Shown here: one piece after another, positions 24,508-37,800 of the stretch
Numbering within the stretch: position 1 is the first letter of the stretch
Layout: every line of letters starts with the position of its first letter
Assembly: GCA_019925795.1 (NCBI GenBank)
Contig: CM034315.1
Location: 5,332,001-5,396,000 of the forward strand
Source of the DNA: Dendrobium chrysotoxum
Taxonomy: Eukaryota; Streptophyta; Magnoliopsida; Asparagales; Orchidaceae
Reading direction: 5' to 3'
Length of the DNA stretch: 64,000 bases
Made by a program: the position numbers and the translations under genes
Notes under the pieces: generated by a model
The model's database searches: none
What the model was told of the DNA's origin: nothing
Seen by the model: only the letters and a program-made list of their open reading frames with translations

Positions 24508-24900
24508 CCCCCGCGTCAAGAGTCCCGCTTGGATCGATTGATCGATCTCTTTCCGCTTCCCTCGGGACGATAGGTGCAGGAATAGAGCCGAGAGGCCTAG
24601 GGTTTCGTCGAAGAATGCAATGCGTAGCGCTTGCCTAGGGTTTTGAAATTGGGGAGGACGTAAGAGAGAGAGAGAGAGAGAGAATCCTATGGAGGTCGTC
24701 CGCGTCGAGATGGACGGTGATAGGTCATCTTATACGAAGAGCAAGGCTGAGGTGGCGGGAAAAGGTGGGCCCCATCCATGTGAGAGCGCATTTGCGCTGC
24801 TTCGGCGCCGAGCCAGGCTGTTCTCCTCATGCGTGGGCCCCACATGCCTGGCTGGCGGGGACCACGCTGCGTCGTTTTTTTCGTTATGCATGTGAGTATA
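24508..24900 (-). promoter_or_regulatory. Promoter and 5' leader of the AG peptide gene
   Basis: This stretch is much richer in GC than its surroundings. It holds an (AG)10 microsatellite at 24663-24682, which reads CT-rich in the gene's direction, as is common in plant 5' leaders. Two TCP-type sites follow: GTGGGCCCCAT at 24765-24775 and the palindrome GTGGGCCCCAC at 24833-24843. GGCGGGAAA at 24754-24762 matches the E2F consensus. Function is inferred from motif and position only. Confidence 0.5.
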
Positions 24901-27446
24901 TCTTAATCGGCCTAAATGTTAAAAAAAAATTAATGGGAGCTTATTAGCTAATTATATTTATTTAATGTACAAATTCTCGAAATCTTATTTTATTAAGAAC
25001 AAAATGCCACCATTTTTTATCAAAAATCTGAAAATAACATTTAGATGATATTTAATGTATTTTAGAGTATTATTTAATTTAAAAAATTAGTGTAATTAAA
25101 TGCAATGTATTTATAAAGAGTTATTTAATTGCTATATTGTCCAAGAAATGGAAATTTTTTGAGTTATATATTAAAGTTCCATCATGAAGAACAAATAGTA
25201 TTATAGTTGAATATTTAATTAAAATTTATATTATATTTATCTAAAATAATACAATCATTTTAAAAATAATCTTAGTAAAAAAATTAGGCAGGATATTATT
25301 ATTCAAATTACAGCTTAAATAAATCTTGAAGTTGGATAGAACAATATAGGGAATACTTCAATGACTTGATTTGGACACTCATTAAGGATTTTATTTTTTT
25401 TGTTTTAGCGAAAAAAAATATTTAGGTGGGTTGATAAAAATTTTAAAAGTTATCTTCAACATCTTAAAAAATTAAATTTATATTTAATATTTTAAATGCA
25501 CAACTACACGATTTCATGCTAAAAATTTTGTAACAATTGAGAGAGCTTTGCGTCTTAGCACGCTGTTGTTGTCAGGTCCGAACTTCTATATGAGAAAAGT
25601 GGAGGATAACATTAAATAGTCGACAATCATCGTAAAATTTATAGAATAATCATAACATGTAAGATATCAATTCTAGAGATCGGGTCTGCGGCCAAATGGT
25701 CGACGGAACATATTCCTCCCATTTCACCCGGGCTAGAATCCCCTAACTATCTAAAAAAAAATTTACCAATTCTAATTTTGGCCTGATGACAACAAATATG
25801 AAAGATACTTAAATTCCAATTAATTGATTTTCTTGCTAAATAAATCAGCTTAAAAATGAGCTTACCAATCATAAATTTACTTTGAGATTAATAAAATACA
25901 AAATTTTCATATGTAATATTAATATCAAAACAAATCAATACCTTCTAAATCCATTCAATATAATTTTCATCAAAATATTATAATATAATTTATATAAGAA
26001 TATGTTGATATAATTTATTTCCTTGAAGAAGAATCATCTGATTCTCATATCAGGAATTGGAATCCATCACATGGAGCTGTGTAGGCAGGCAGGCTTTGAG
26101 AAAAGGTTCCAGAAAAAGTCTAGCTTTTTAGAAATTATTTGAAGGGTTATGGAGTCCACAGGCACAGAATAAAGAGAAAACTCCAACAACCCCTTAGTGA
26201 TTAGCTTTTCAAAAATAAGATGATGAGTTGGAAGCAGCTGTAGGAATAAGTTTTCAGAAAATTTTTGTACAGATTGGGATTCTCTTAAGATTTCATTTGA
26301 GACGGCTTTTTTATACTTCTTAAAGTAATTTTTTAATAAAAAAATAATTTTTATATTAAAAAATAAGTTCATTACAATTACTCTAACTACATAATGCATT
26401 TATAAATTTTTTTTAATTGCTCAAAGTTTATTGGATTAAATATGTAGTAAGAGAAAAAATTGTGTAGATGAAAAGTAAAGCTGCTTTAGTAGATTGATTG
26501 ATTTGCTAATGTAGTGAAAAAATGTCACATAATGTAAACTTTATATCTTCTAATTTATTAAAGTAAGAAAATATTTCTAGCCGATGTGTAAACAATTCTC
26601 CGATAATATCAAATGTTTGCATAATTGAGAGTTTTAATTATCAACTAAGAGATCTTAAATTCAAAACCTACTTATATAATATTTGTTTTAGTTTACCTTA
26701 ATTGACACAAAAGTCTATAAAAAAAAAGATCAAAAGTTTGTTTGGAACAATTTTATCATTATTTTACTTTTTAAATCGCAATCATAATTTTATTTGATTA
26801 TTAATTTCTTGCTGCTTTCTAAAAATTTTATGATTAAAAGGCTTATTTTACAGATAAAATTGTTTATATATAATATTTCTAAGAAAACAACAATTCTTTT
26901 TTAAATATATTTGTAAAATCCACAATATATTTTACAAAAATTATTTTTTTTCGTAATTATCTTTACAAAAAGCTACAATCATCTCTAATAATCCTCAAAT
27001 TAAACTTCATTAATAAATAATTCATAGAAGTAGTACATCAAAAAGGAGTTTCTCATAGATATTTTAATAAGAAATTTCCTTCATAGAGACTTAAATTCCA
27101 ATGTGCACATATAGAGAGATGGAATAAAAAGTGATGAGGTATTTTTAATAAGAATTTCTTAATAGAGCTCTTAAAAGATGAAGGTCAGTGAGTACTGAGA
27201 TCAATGTCATTTGATTTAGGTTTCATTTGGAATAACTTTCTTATTGCTTCTTAAAACAACTTTTTATTTTAAAAGATTAGCAGCCCAATGGTTTAAAAGA
27301 GAGGTATTTCTCTAAGATCATGAATCCTAATCACATACATTATAATTTATCAAAAAACATTCTAAAAAATTTAAAAAAAAATTAAGAATGACACCCCATT
27401 TTGATTAAGAAAAAAATCAGCCATCCCACCATCGGAATATAATATC
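24901..27446. other. AT-rich intergenic DNA with repeat fragments
   Basis: Holds a SINE fragment (26620-26728), MITE-arm-like sequences near 26300-26370 and 27220-27290, and at about 25570-25660 a stretch (GAGAAAAGTGGAGG, TCGACAATCATCGTAAAAT) also found near 48665-48755. A 110-codon minus frame at 26067-26399 overlaps the MITE-like arms and is not called. Confidence 0.45.
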
Positions 27447-28115
27447 AAAACAACATCAAACTTTTATCCCACTATGTATGATCAGCTATATGAATCATTT
27501 TTCTGCATTATATCCTATTAATAATCAAATTCTTACTTTAATTTAATTAAAAAAATGTCATTTCTAATATTTTTTAGCCAAGTCTTTTGAGGTTTACCTC
27601 TACCTTTTTTAATATAGGTTAAGTCCAATAGATCTACTCTTCTAATTGGGTTATCAGAAAGCTAACATTTTATGTGTCAAAACCATCTAAGGCGACTCTC
27701 TCTAATTATATCTACCACTAGAACTACTCAACACTTTCACGTATATACTCATTTCGCATTCTATCTCAAAGAGTGAAGCCGCTCATCCACCCAAGCATCC
27801 TCATCTTTGCAAGACTTAACTTAATATTATCCTTCTATTTTAATGGCTAACATTTTGCGCCATAAGACATTGCAGGTCTCACCACCATCTTATAGAATTT
27901 TTCCTTTTAAGTTTGAGGGGTACTTTTCTATCACACAACAAGCCCGATGCAATCCTCTACTTCAACCATCCAACTTGAATTCTACTAATAATATCCTCAT
28001 CTATTTCACCATCACTATAAACAATAAACTCAAGATATCTAAACCACGTACTCTTATTAATGACTTGACCGCTCAAAGTCATCCAACTTGAATTCTACTA
28101 AAGTTCCACTCCAGC
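27447..28115 (-). mobile_element. LINE fragment, minus strand, degenerate
   Basis: The minus strand matches the 3' end of the LINE at 31443-31933: the tail AGTGGGATAAAA, a stretch like CGACTCTCTCTAATTA reversed near 27690-27710, and the part for the words VVRPAM near 27860-27880. It carries several stops, so it is old. It lies 3' of the transporter gene. Confidence 0.65.
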
Positions 28116-28827
28116 AGAATAGAATATCATAAAAAGAAAAAATTCAGACATCAAATTTATGCTTAAATACTCAACATTCCCACACCCAAAAAAACATGAA
28201 CTTGACAACTAAATTGGAATCATGTAACTACAAAATAGCTAATCAGTCACAAAGAATCTCAAAAATTTTATTTTGTGAACTTGGAAAAGCCCATAAAGTC
28301 ATCCCTGTTGTTCAGATCAGTGCTTATATCAGAAATGATTAATCCTGAAACAGTACTTGATGAGTAACACTCTTTTCTTATGCATCTGCTACATAAGAAA
28401 TAGTCTTAAGAAAATGTGCGCATAGTTACTTATGTTTTTTTATCACATAAGCTTCTTTTGAAACTAAGCTTGCATTATCAAAATGCTTCTGCCACCATTC
28501 CTATAAAGCATGTTTCATTCAACCGGCAGTTGAATAACAAAAAAGGTTAAAAAACAGAAAGCTGTTTGATCAATAGATGAAAAATATAAAATGAGTAGGA
28601 GAAAATTTAGGTTATGATAATCCAACTGAAATTTGCTCATAATGGATTTTTAAAACATTAAATTTGCTTTGAAACATGTACAATATATGAATATTCAATC
28701 AACTATAACTATATAATATTGCACTCATCTCAAAGCAAATTAAAAAAATTTTAAAACACATTCTGATCAAATTTTGGTTAGTATATCCTCACCCAATTTT
28801 TTTCCAAAACAATACCTCAAATCATCA

Positions 28828-31800
28828 TTATTCATGATTTTCAACAGTGACTTCTTTTAGAGTGCTTGAGACTGACTTTGATGTAGCAGGCAAATCAACA
28901 AGCATGCGAACAGGTGCAAAATACATGTGCAATGAGATCATGCAGATTATAATACCCAAGAAGAGCTGATCAAAAGAAATAGTTCAAGTTACTTAATAAA
29001 AAAATAGTAGAAGTAGGTAGGTAACTGAAACTAATTCATCTGAAAGACGCAAAGCGCAAAATTTACCTGTACGGTGGGCTGAGAATTGAAAAGATAGACA
29101 GATAGAACCGTTGTCAACAGCATTGCCATTGAAGTTGAGTAGACCTTGTAGATTGATCAAAATGTCATATTACAAATGAAGTTAGCTTGCAGCAAATTTA
29201 AAAATCTATTCTGCGGGCAACAAAGTGTCCGAGGTTTTATAATAGATCTCAGTAAGAACCAACAATTTTCTGCAACTTAATTTTATTTAAGAAGAAAAGC
29301 TTGGATTAATAAAGCAAACATATCATTCAATAGAAATAAACTCATAGCTTTAAAAACATACAGGTCTCACAAATAATCGAAAAATATCCAAGATGTCTAC
29401 AAGAAGACACCTAACATCAGTAAAGAATATTGAACGACTATTGCAAGTCAGTTTACCTACTGCACTTGAGAGCTAAAGACTGCCCAGTTAACTAAAAAGG
29501 CTCTGGAAGACTTCCCTTGCCTTTCTGCAAGAATAAATGAAATATACACGAAAAATGTAGCCAATCTAGATGTTGGAATCTTGCTTATATATTCTATCCA
29601 TAATTGCAAACCCGAAAAACTATGTGATAACACAAAGCTAATTGGCCGTCAGCAAAACTAAAGCAACTAAACATTCACATATGAAAATTTCTTTGTTAAA
29701 GATAATCATTTATACACAAGATTCACCTTGCCACCATCGCTTTCGAACCTTCACCTTGCCACCGTTGTTAGACTTTTGCCTACCAACGGCCACCGTCGGA
29801 CTTTCACTGGTTGACAGCCACCCGACCAACAACGTCAATCCTATCGCCGGCAAACCAACACCCTTGAACCATCGATGCCAGACTATGATCCTTGGACCAC
29901 CATTGCCTGACTAAGGTCTTTTTAACCTCTGTTGCACGCCAACTACATGTCTTCTTGTTATAACCCATATTTTGATTTTGCCAATTTTTTTCTGGAGTCA
30001 TTATAACTCCAATCGCAATCCGTCTTCGCCATAATATTTTACTTACACGAATTTTTTCGTAATTTTTGAACGTCGGCGAAATTTCTTATGAAATTGGTAC
30101 ATGTCGGTACAAGTAGGAATTTCGGGACCTTCAGGTGTCCATTTTTTGAATATTTTCCTAAAATGATTTATTTGAATTTTTTATTAAAAGAAATTGATTA
30201 AATAAATAATAAAATATTAAATTATTATTTTAATAAAATATCTAATGTCACTAATTAAAAAAAGCTTTTTAAACCTTTTTCCCTTCACATTTCGGCAAAC
30301 AGAGAGCTGGTTTAAGGGAATTAGAGAGAAAAGGTAAGAGAGAGAAAAAGAAAACCCAGATTTGGAGGCCGCGGAGCGATTTTCATCAGTCGGGCCAGTT
30401 AGGAGATTTACTCGTCTCGTTGTAAGGAACCTTTACCCTATTTCTGATTTCAAAGATTTTGTATTTTTAGTATTTTTCTGATCAAATTTGTGTTTCTATT
30501 ACCAAAAAACATGAATAACTTGATATTGGCAAAACTTTCACTGTGTAACTTTTTGTATGTTATAGAGATCATGATTATGAGCATTTTAAGTATTTATTTG
30601 AGATTTTTAACCAGGTGATTTTGAAAATACAATAATTTATGTATAACCAGAAATTTATTTTGACGTATAAAAATAGTAGTATAATACAATAAAAGTCTTA
30701 AAGCATCGTTTTACACAATCCCTAATAATTTGGTGATTTTCTGAAAATGTGAATTTTTGCCTGATTGGATTTTTGTTGTCTACCGTCAAGACATTTTGGC
30801 ATTTTCTAAATTAAGCTTAATTATGCTTTATTTATTGCTATGCATTAAAAATGAATGTGGATATGTGCTTGAGTACTTGAGTAATAGCTGGTCGCTATTA
30901 CTGTTATAATATTGTGATAATAATATATGTGTGTAAAAGACAAGTAAAGACTGGTTGACCCGTTGGTTAGAGACGGATTGACCTGTACAAAATGGTGGGC
31001 CGACGGACTTTCCTTTAAATAAAGTGATTTGGTGTTATTCTCTATTAATTCACGTGATACACTGGTTAAGAGTTATAAGGAAATTATTACTAGCCGATGG
31101 GCAAAGAGTGACAACTCTATTTATTGAGCCAACGATTTACTAACACTATTCTACTGCTCCCGCTACTGAACTGTTACTGATATAGATACTGATACTATTT
31201 GATACTACTGATTCACTATACTGATACTAAGTATGTGATATTCTGAGCACGTGATATAGAATACCTGGATAACATATGTATATTCTTATATGATTTTACC
31301 GCACCGACATGATTTCAACAGTCTTAACCAATGTTTTGATTTGATGCTTTATACGATTTCTATATTAATTGGCATTACGGATACGACAATTGCTTTATAA
31401 ATTTGATACTCATACTGATTTTTTTCTTTACTGGCTTCCGTAAAGTACCTCTCAAACTTAAGGGAAAATTCTATAAGATGGTGGTGAGACCTGCAATGCT
31501 TTATGGTGCCGAATGTTGGCCATTAAAAGAGAAGCATAATTCTAAGTTAAGTGTTGCAGAGATGAGGATGCTCAGGTGGATGAGTGGCTTTACCCTTAGA
31601 GATAGGATACGAAATGAGCATATTCGTGAAAAGGTTGGAGTAGCTCCAGTGGAAGATAAGATTAGAGAGAGTCGCCTTAGATGGTTTGGTCACGTAAAAC
31701 GGCGGCCTCCCGATGACCCGGTTAGGAAAGTAGAGGTCTTAGATTTGACTTATGTTAAGAAAGGTAGAGGTAGACCTAAAAAGACTTGGTTAGAAAATAT

Positions 31801-34800
31801 TAAAAATGATCTTTCTTTATTAGATTTAAACGAGAATTTGACTTTTAACAGGACACAATGGAGAAAAAGGATTCATGTAGCCGACCCCACGTAGTGGGAT
31901 AAAGGCTTGATGTTGTTGTTGTTGTTGTTGTTGTACTGGCTTCCGTACCATAGTGTTTTACTATTTATAGATTCTACTACTACTGTATGTGAATTTTATT
32001 ATTTCTGCACTGATTCAATGATCATATGAATGTAACTGCTATGATTTGAATGTTGACATGCATATTGCTTATTTGTCGTGCTTTGAATTCGGTTATAAGT
32101 TTTGGCGACTTACTAGTTTCTTAGCTCATTATATATATATATGGTTAAATAATTTCAGGTCAGGGCAAGAAAGCAGGAGTGTGAGGCTGGTTAATTCCTT
32201 CAGGTTTAGGTTCTTATTATTTTAGTTGTTCTTTTATACTTAAGACAGGATAAATATTTGATGATTGTGTAGATCCTGAGTTGCATATGTGACTGGTTAG
32301 GAATGAATACAGATGTGTATATTAATGTTTTGCATTATAGAATTTATTTTTGTTGTTTATTATTGATAGATGATATTAAGTAGCTCTGGTGGTTGTTACT
32401 TATTAAAAGATAAAAGAGTAATTCTTTCAATTTAGATTCTGGGGCATCATACTTCTAACCCCTATCGCCTGCAAACTTTGACCACGATCTCTCAGACCAC
32501 CGTCACCCGATTACGATACTCGGACCATCATCGGCTGACTACTGTCCTTCCGACCTCCGTCACCCGCTGACTACGGTTCTTCAGATCTTCGTTGCTCGTC
32601 AACTATGGTCCCTCCGACCACTTTCGCCGGACTACTGTCCCCCTGACTTCCGTTGCCCGACTATTATAGTCCCACGGACCTCAGTCACCTATCAAGTACA
32701 GTCCCTCGAACCACGACTATGGTCATTCCGACCTTCGTCGCCCGCCGACTACAGTCCTTAGACCTCAATCGCTCAACCATAGTCCTTCAGACCACTAATG
32801 CCCGCCGACTTCTGTCCTTCCGACCTCCGTCACTTGCCGACTACGGTCCCCCTAACCTTCGTCACCCGACTACAGTCCCCCCCCGACCTTTGTCACCTAA
32901 CTACGGTCCATCCGACCTCAGTCGCCCGACTATGATCCCTAGCCTCAATTGTTCTACCATGGTCCCTCTGAGCACAATCACCCGAGTACGATACCTAGGA
33001 CCATCATCAACCCACTACGATCCCTCTGACCTCAGTCACTCATTGACCATGGTCCCTCTGACCACTATCGTCCGACTACATTCCCTCCAATCGACGCTCG
33101 ACTACAGTCCCACTGACCTCTGTCCCCCGTCTACGATCCTTTAACCACAGTCACCCTACTACGGTCCTGACCTCACTCGCTCATGACTACAGTCCCTCTG
33201 ACCTCTATCGTCCGACTACGATCCTTTTGACCTCCGTCGCCTACCAACTATAGTCCCTCAGACCACCGTTTCCTGAATTATAGTCCCTCTGACCATCATC
33301 GCCTGACTATGATACCTCTAACCTCTTTCGTCCCGCTACAGTACCTTCGACCTTAGTCGCCAAACTATGGTCCCTCTGGCCACCATCGCCTGACTACAAT
33401 CCTATCGACCAAATGAACAGGACAATGTTCACTTGAGAACAACTCTCATGTCATTGGATTCTTTCAACTCTAACCATGTAATATGCTCTACATAATGTAT
33501 ATTTATACGTTGTGCCAACACTTTTCTCCTAGGAAGGGCATCATTTGTAATCAACAATTAATGCTTGTGAAAATATTTCAACTGGACAGACCTCGTGATT
33601 TTTTCCCTTTTCAGGGTTTTCCACATAAAAATTCGGAGATCACTGATAGGAAACACTTGAGGATCTCAAGTAATTCCTATCAATCTTTAGAAATCAGCGA
33701 GAAATCTCCACAAAAGTCCACACAAAAACACGAAAACAGTAGATAATTTGTATTATTTGATGAAAGGGAAATGGAAAATAGCAAGATACAATTGATCCTC
33801 TATTCGAGAGGAGGATCGATCTCTCCCAAATCTCTAGACGCCGCTAGAGCCCAAAGGAAAACCTAAATCTAAGAGATCTCAAATTTCAGCCAAATTCAAG
33901 ATGCCCTAACCCTAGGAAAACAAAGTATTTAATGCATACAAATCAAAAGGAAATCCCTAAACAGTCCCTACATTCAAATTTTCCTCCCAAAACCCTCAAA
34001 AATCCTTCCTAAATTGCTCCTTTGGCGCTTGCGGTGCGATCGGCTGTAGCAGGAGGCGGACATTGTCCGCCTCGTTCGTGCCTGGGCCAGTCCCGCATGA
34101 ACCAGCTGGACCGGTCCAATGGACCGGTCTAACAATCACTTACGACTTTTGCACCTCTTTCTTGTATGTGTGTGTTGGATCTTCTAACAAAACTAGGATA
34201 TTAAACTCACCATCTATCTACCACCACGAATGTTCCGGCACATAACAGATATATTGTTAGATAGAGAAAGTGTGCTATTGTCCTTCATTCTACTTAAATG
34301 ACCATTTTTTTTTTCACCCACAATAAGCTGACTTTAGCTCAGAATTGCCTCCAGGGACAACAGCCTCAGGATAGCTCTAGCATTTATTGGATACTTGTGT
34401 GTAAGGAACTGCTCAAGCAAGCGACAGTTCACCTCCTGACCTCCATCACTTCATGACACGAGAAACATTTTTAGGGTGTGACAACTATAAGCATAAAAAA
34501 ATAGTAGCGGAATCCATGACATAAGAGTACCAGTGTTACCACAAATCAAAACGAAAACACTAATATGTAATAGTACTTGACGGACTTACCTTAACAATAT
34601 TGTCAGCAAATTTCATCAACCATGAAACCAGCAAGCCAGTCGATCCTAAATTTAGTACAACCATCCAGGTGGTAAATGTGTACCCATTGAGGAGGCGCTG
34701 CCACCAAGGTCCCTTCTCATATCCCCCACTATAATCATCCCAATGAAGCCGTGCACAATTAAACATCGCACCAAACCTGATATATTTTGTTATGAAACAA

Positions 34801-37800
34801 CAACAAAAAATTAATGAATTAACTCCTAGAAAAACTTTATCAGGCATGTTCTTTAACACTGAAGCACAAGGAACCTGAGGAGTTCCTAGTCATTACAACT
34901 ACAAAGTTGTGCTACAAATTCCAGAAGGGACAAAAAATACCTACGCGTACAGTTGCACATTTTGCCAATAAAGGCTGTCATTGTTCTTCTTCATCAGATA
35001 TTCTGTGTAAACACCAGCAAGGGCAGAAAGACAAGCAGACAATATTCCAAGCACATAGCCTTGTATAGGTGCTGAAAAGAGGGAGTCACATGATGCTTCT
35101 CCACAACCTTTTACCTGCAGAAGATTCAAAGGAACACCAGATTACTAAACACAATTTTTGCTCTTTCCAAACAGTATTAACTATGTAAGGAAGAAAAAAA
35201 TGGGTTATTCTCGTTTAAAAAATAAAAGAATTCCTGGTATGAGCCCACAATACCCCAAAAAAAAGTTGTTATTAAGAGAATGCTTAAAGCACACTCTGGG
35301 AGCTAACCTTGCTCATGGAAGAGTAGAAGAGCAAGTTGGTGTATGACGGTTAAGGGTCCAAGGTTATTAATACACCATATAATGTATGTACATTGAAATC
35401 ATAGAAAAAAATCACAATCCGCAAGTAGCTTAGTAAAAATCCATGGTTTTTTAAGTAAAAATAACAAGTAGATTTCCTTCATTACAAATAATAATTTAAT
35501 AATCATCAAAATCTTAGATTTCAGATTAAAAAAAAAAGAGAAGTGAACAAATAAAAAATTTCAACAACCAAGGTTTTTTTAATCAAGCATATCATACGCA
35601 CAAAACAAATAAATTAAAAACAAGAATAATGATAGAAATACAACAAAAAGAAGATTCAAGCCTGACACCAAAATAATGACTCTCTCCCGGAGGTAATTTG
35701 TCTACACCTACAAAGTGCTAAGAGAATACACTTCTAACGAATAAACAAATAATAGTTGAAGAAAATTGAAATTTTATTTCAAAACTCAATGATAAATACT
35801 TTTTGTATGCATTAAGGATCACTTTATATAGCCCACAAAGGTCCAAAATAAAAAACTTCTAAAAATCCTCCAAGATCTAGCCAAAAACCACAAATTTCGA
35901 TTTTCCACACTTAATTCTCGCAAGAATTAATAAGTATCCAATTCAACCTCTATCATTCTGGGATACATTATAGGCAACATGTACATGATGTAGGAGTTTT
36001 ACATCTGCACTATGACAAAGACATTTGGTTTACCCCATATTTCACACTGGATGATATCCAAAAACTAGTTATTAACTAAACTATCTTTCAACCATAGTTA
36101 AATATCGAGAAAAAAAAGGAAAGTCATAACTGACTCTACAGTATCGAAAAACAAAAATTATGGAGTGCACCTTCCATGGGGGAAAAATAGCCATGCAAAA
36201 AAAAAAAAGTAGCAAAAATGGGGATTTCATAATAATAATAGTCCGAAAAATATAGTCCAATCTCAAAACAAAGAACTTGATATTAGTTCGAATTGGAAAC
36301 AACTGAACTAGCAAATCATCAACAACAATAGTAAACTAAATCTAAAGAAGTAATCAAATCCATTTTCAATAAAATCATCATCAACATGTTTAACATAAAC
36401 TAAAATGAAAATATAATGCAAAGAAAATATAAAATAAATTAAACAAAATTTATTGCTAGTTGCAACTGCCACTATTTTTTTTATATTCATTTTGAGTTTT
36501 TCCTTTACGATAGGGACATCTTAACATATGCATGGAAGGCTCTTTCATAAGATATCTTCATGCATTTTTTTTTTTAATTTTGTTATGATAAATCAGTATT
36601 GTGCCATTGTTAAAGTGGTAGGATGGCGTCATTAAAGTGGTAGTATGGTGTTGATTTTGTTAGTGATCATCGTGTTTGACAGGGATATAAATTCAAGATT
36701 TACTTTTACAAAAATAACCTAAAAAGGAACTCAACTAAAACTTTCAATTGTGGATCACCCACAAAGTAAGGGGTAAAGTAAGGTGGTTAAAAGGAGTATG
36801 GGTGATCTATTAAGATGCTTAATTAAAGACCATGTAGTTGGTTAAGATTGATACTTATGATTGAATATGCAAACAATTCATCTATCAGTAGGTCTATAAG
36901 GTATCAACCTGATGTAGAACGAAAATGGGGGGAAGGGGTCATTTTTAAAATTTGAACTTCAAATTAAATGGGAAAGTGGGAAATATGGAAAGGGAGGGGC
37001 CGGCCTTAGGTGGAGGGAATTAATTGGGAGAAATTGATTAGATATGTGAGAGGGAAGGGCCGACCTATGTATGGGATTGATTGGAGATTTGATTAGAGGA
37101 ATTAATGGCTTGATTGGGGTGGTATTAATGGGCTCATTAATTAGGTGGGGGAGGGGGAAGGGGCCGGCCAAAGAGGGAGGAGAGAGGAGGCGTCAAGGTT
37201 CGATGAATGTGGAGAATTGCATTAAATCTGAAAATCTGAATTAATTTCAAATTTGAGAAGATTAGGGGAGTTTCTAAATTAAATCAATCTTATTTTAGGA
37301 AAGAATTTAAATTCAAATAAATTTGAATTTGAAATTCAAAATCTTTCTAAACTTAAGATGATCCCAAATAAATTTTGAAGGGGTATTAATTAGGAAAAGT
37401 GAGAGAGAGGGGAGCAAGGTGCCGGCGGCAAGATTGGGCAAGGGATTTGTGAGGTGATTTAAGACTTGCCAAGTGGGGAACCTTAAATTAGGGAAGAGTA
37501 TTTAAATCCAATCCTATTTGAATTTCAAAATAGGTTTGATTTACATACTTTCCTAAAATAAGATAACTACTTTAGGAAAGAATTTGAAATTTAAATTCAA
37601 AAGCTTTCCAAATTAAAATAAATATCAAATAGGAAAGAAAGAGACTAGGATGAGAGGGCTAAGGAAGTGGCGGTTTGGTGGAGGAGGTGGCGGTTTGGTG
37701 GGGTTTTTAGGAAGGCGGGCGACTTATAATGGTGGGAGGGGAACCAAGAGGAGGGGTTTTTGGCCGTGGAGTGGGGAAAGAGGAGAGGGACTTATGGCCA

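Larger units (their letters stand above)
29718..33420 (+). repeat. Degenerate minisatellite array, split by an insertion
   Basis: Units of about 30-33 bp built on CGACTACGGTCCCTCCGACC and CCGTCGCC repeat with many differences from 32457 to 33420. Similar words (CCACCATTGCC, ACTATGATCC, GACCACC) are found at 29718-29955. The two parts are separated exactly by the solo LTR at 29956-32451 with its 5-bp duplication, so the array was once continuous and about 1.2 kb long. It lies in intron 6 of the transporter gene. The 163-codon open frame at 32653-33144 follows from the unit length and is not called as a gene. Confidence 0.85.

Noticed and set aside
26067..26399. 110-codon minus-strand open frame
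   Set aside because: It overlaps MITE-arm-like sequence, is AT-driven and has no domain.
32653..33144. 163-codon open frame in the minisatellite
   Set aside because: The unit length near 30-33 bp keeps a frame open by chance. The translation is a low-complexity Pro/Thr/Ser repeat without start context or splice partners.
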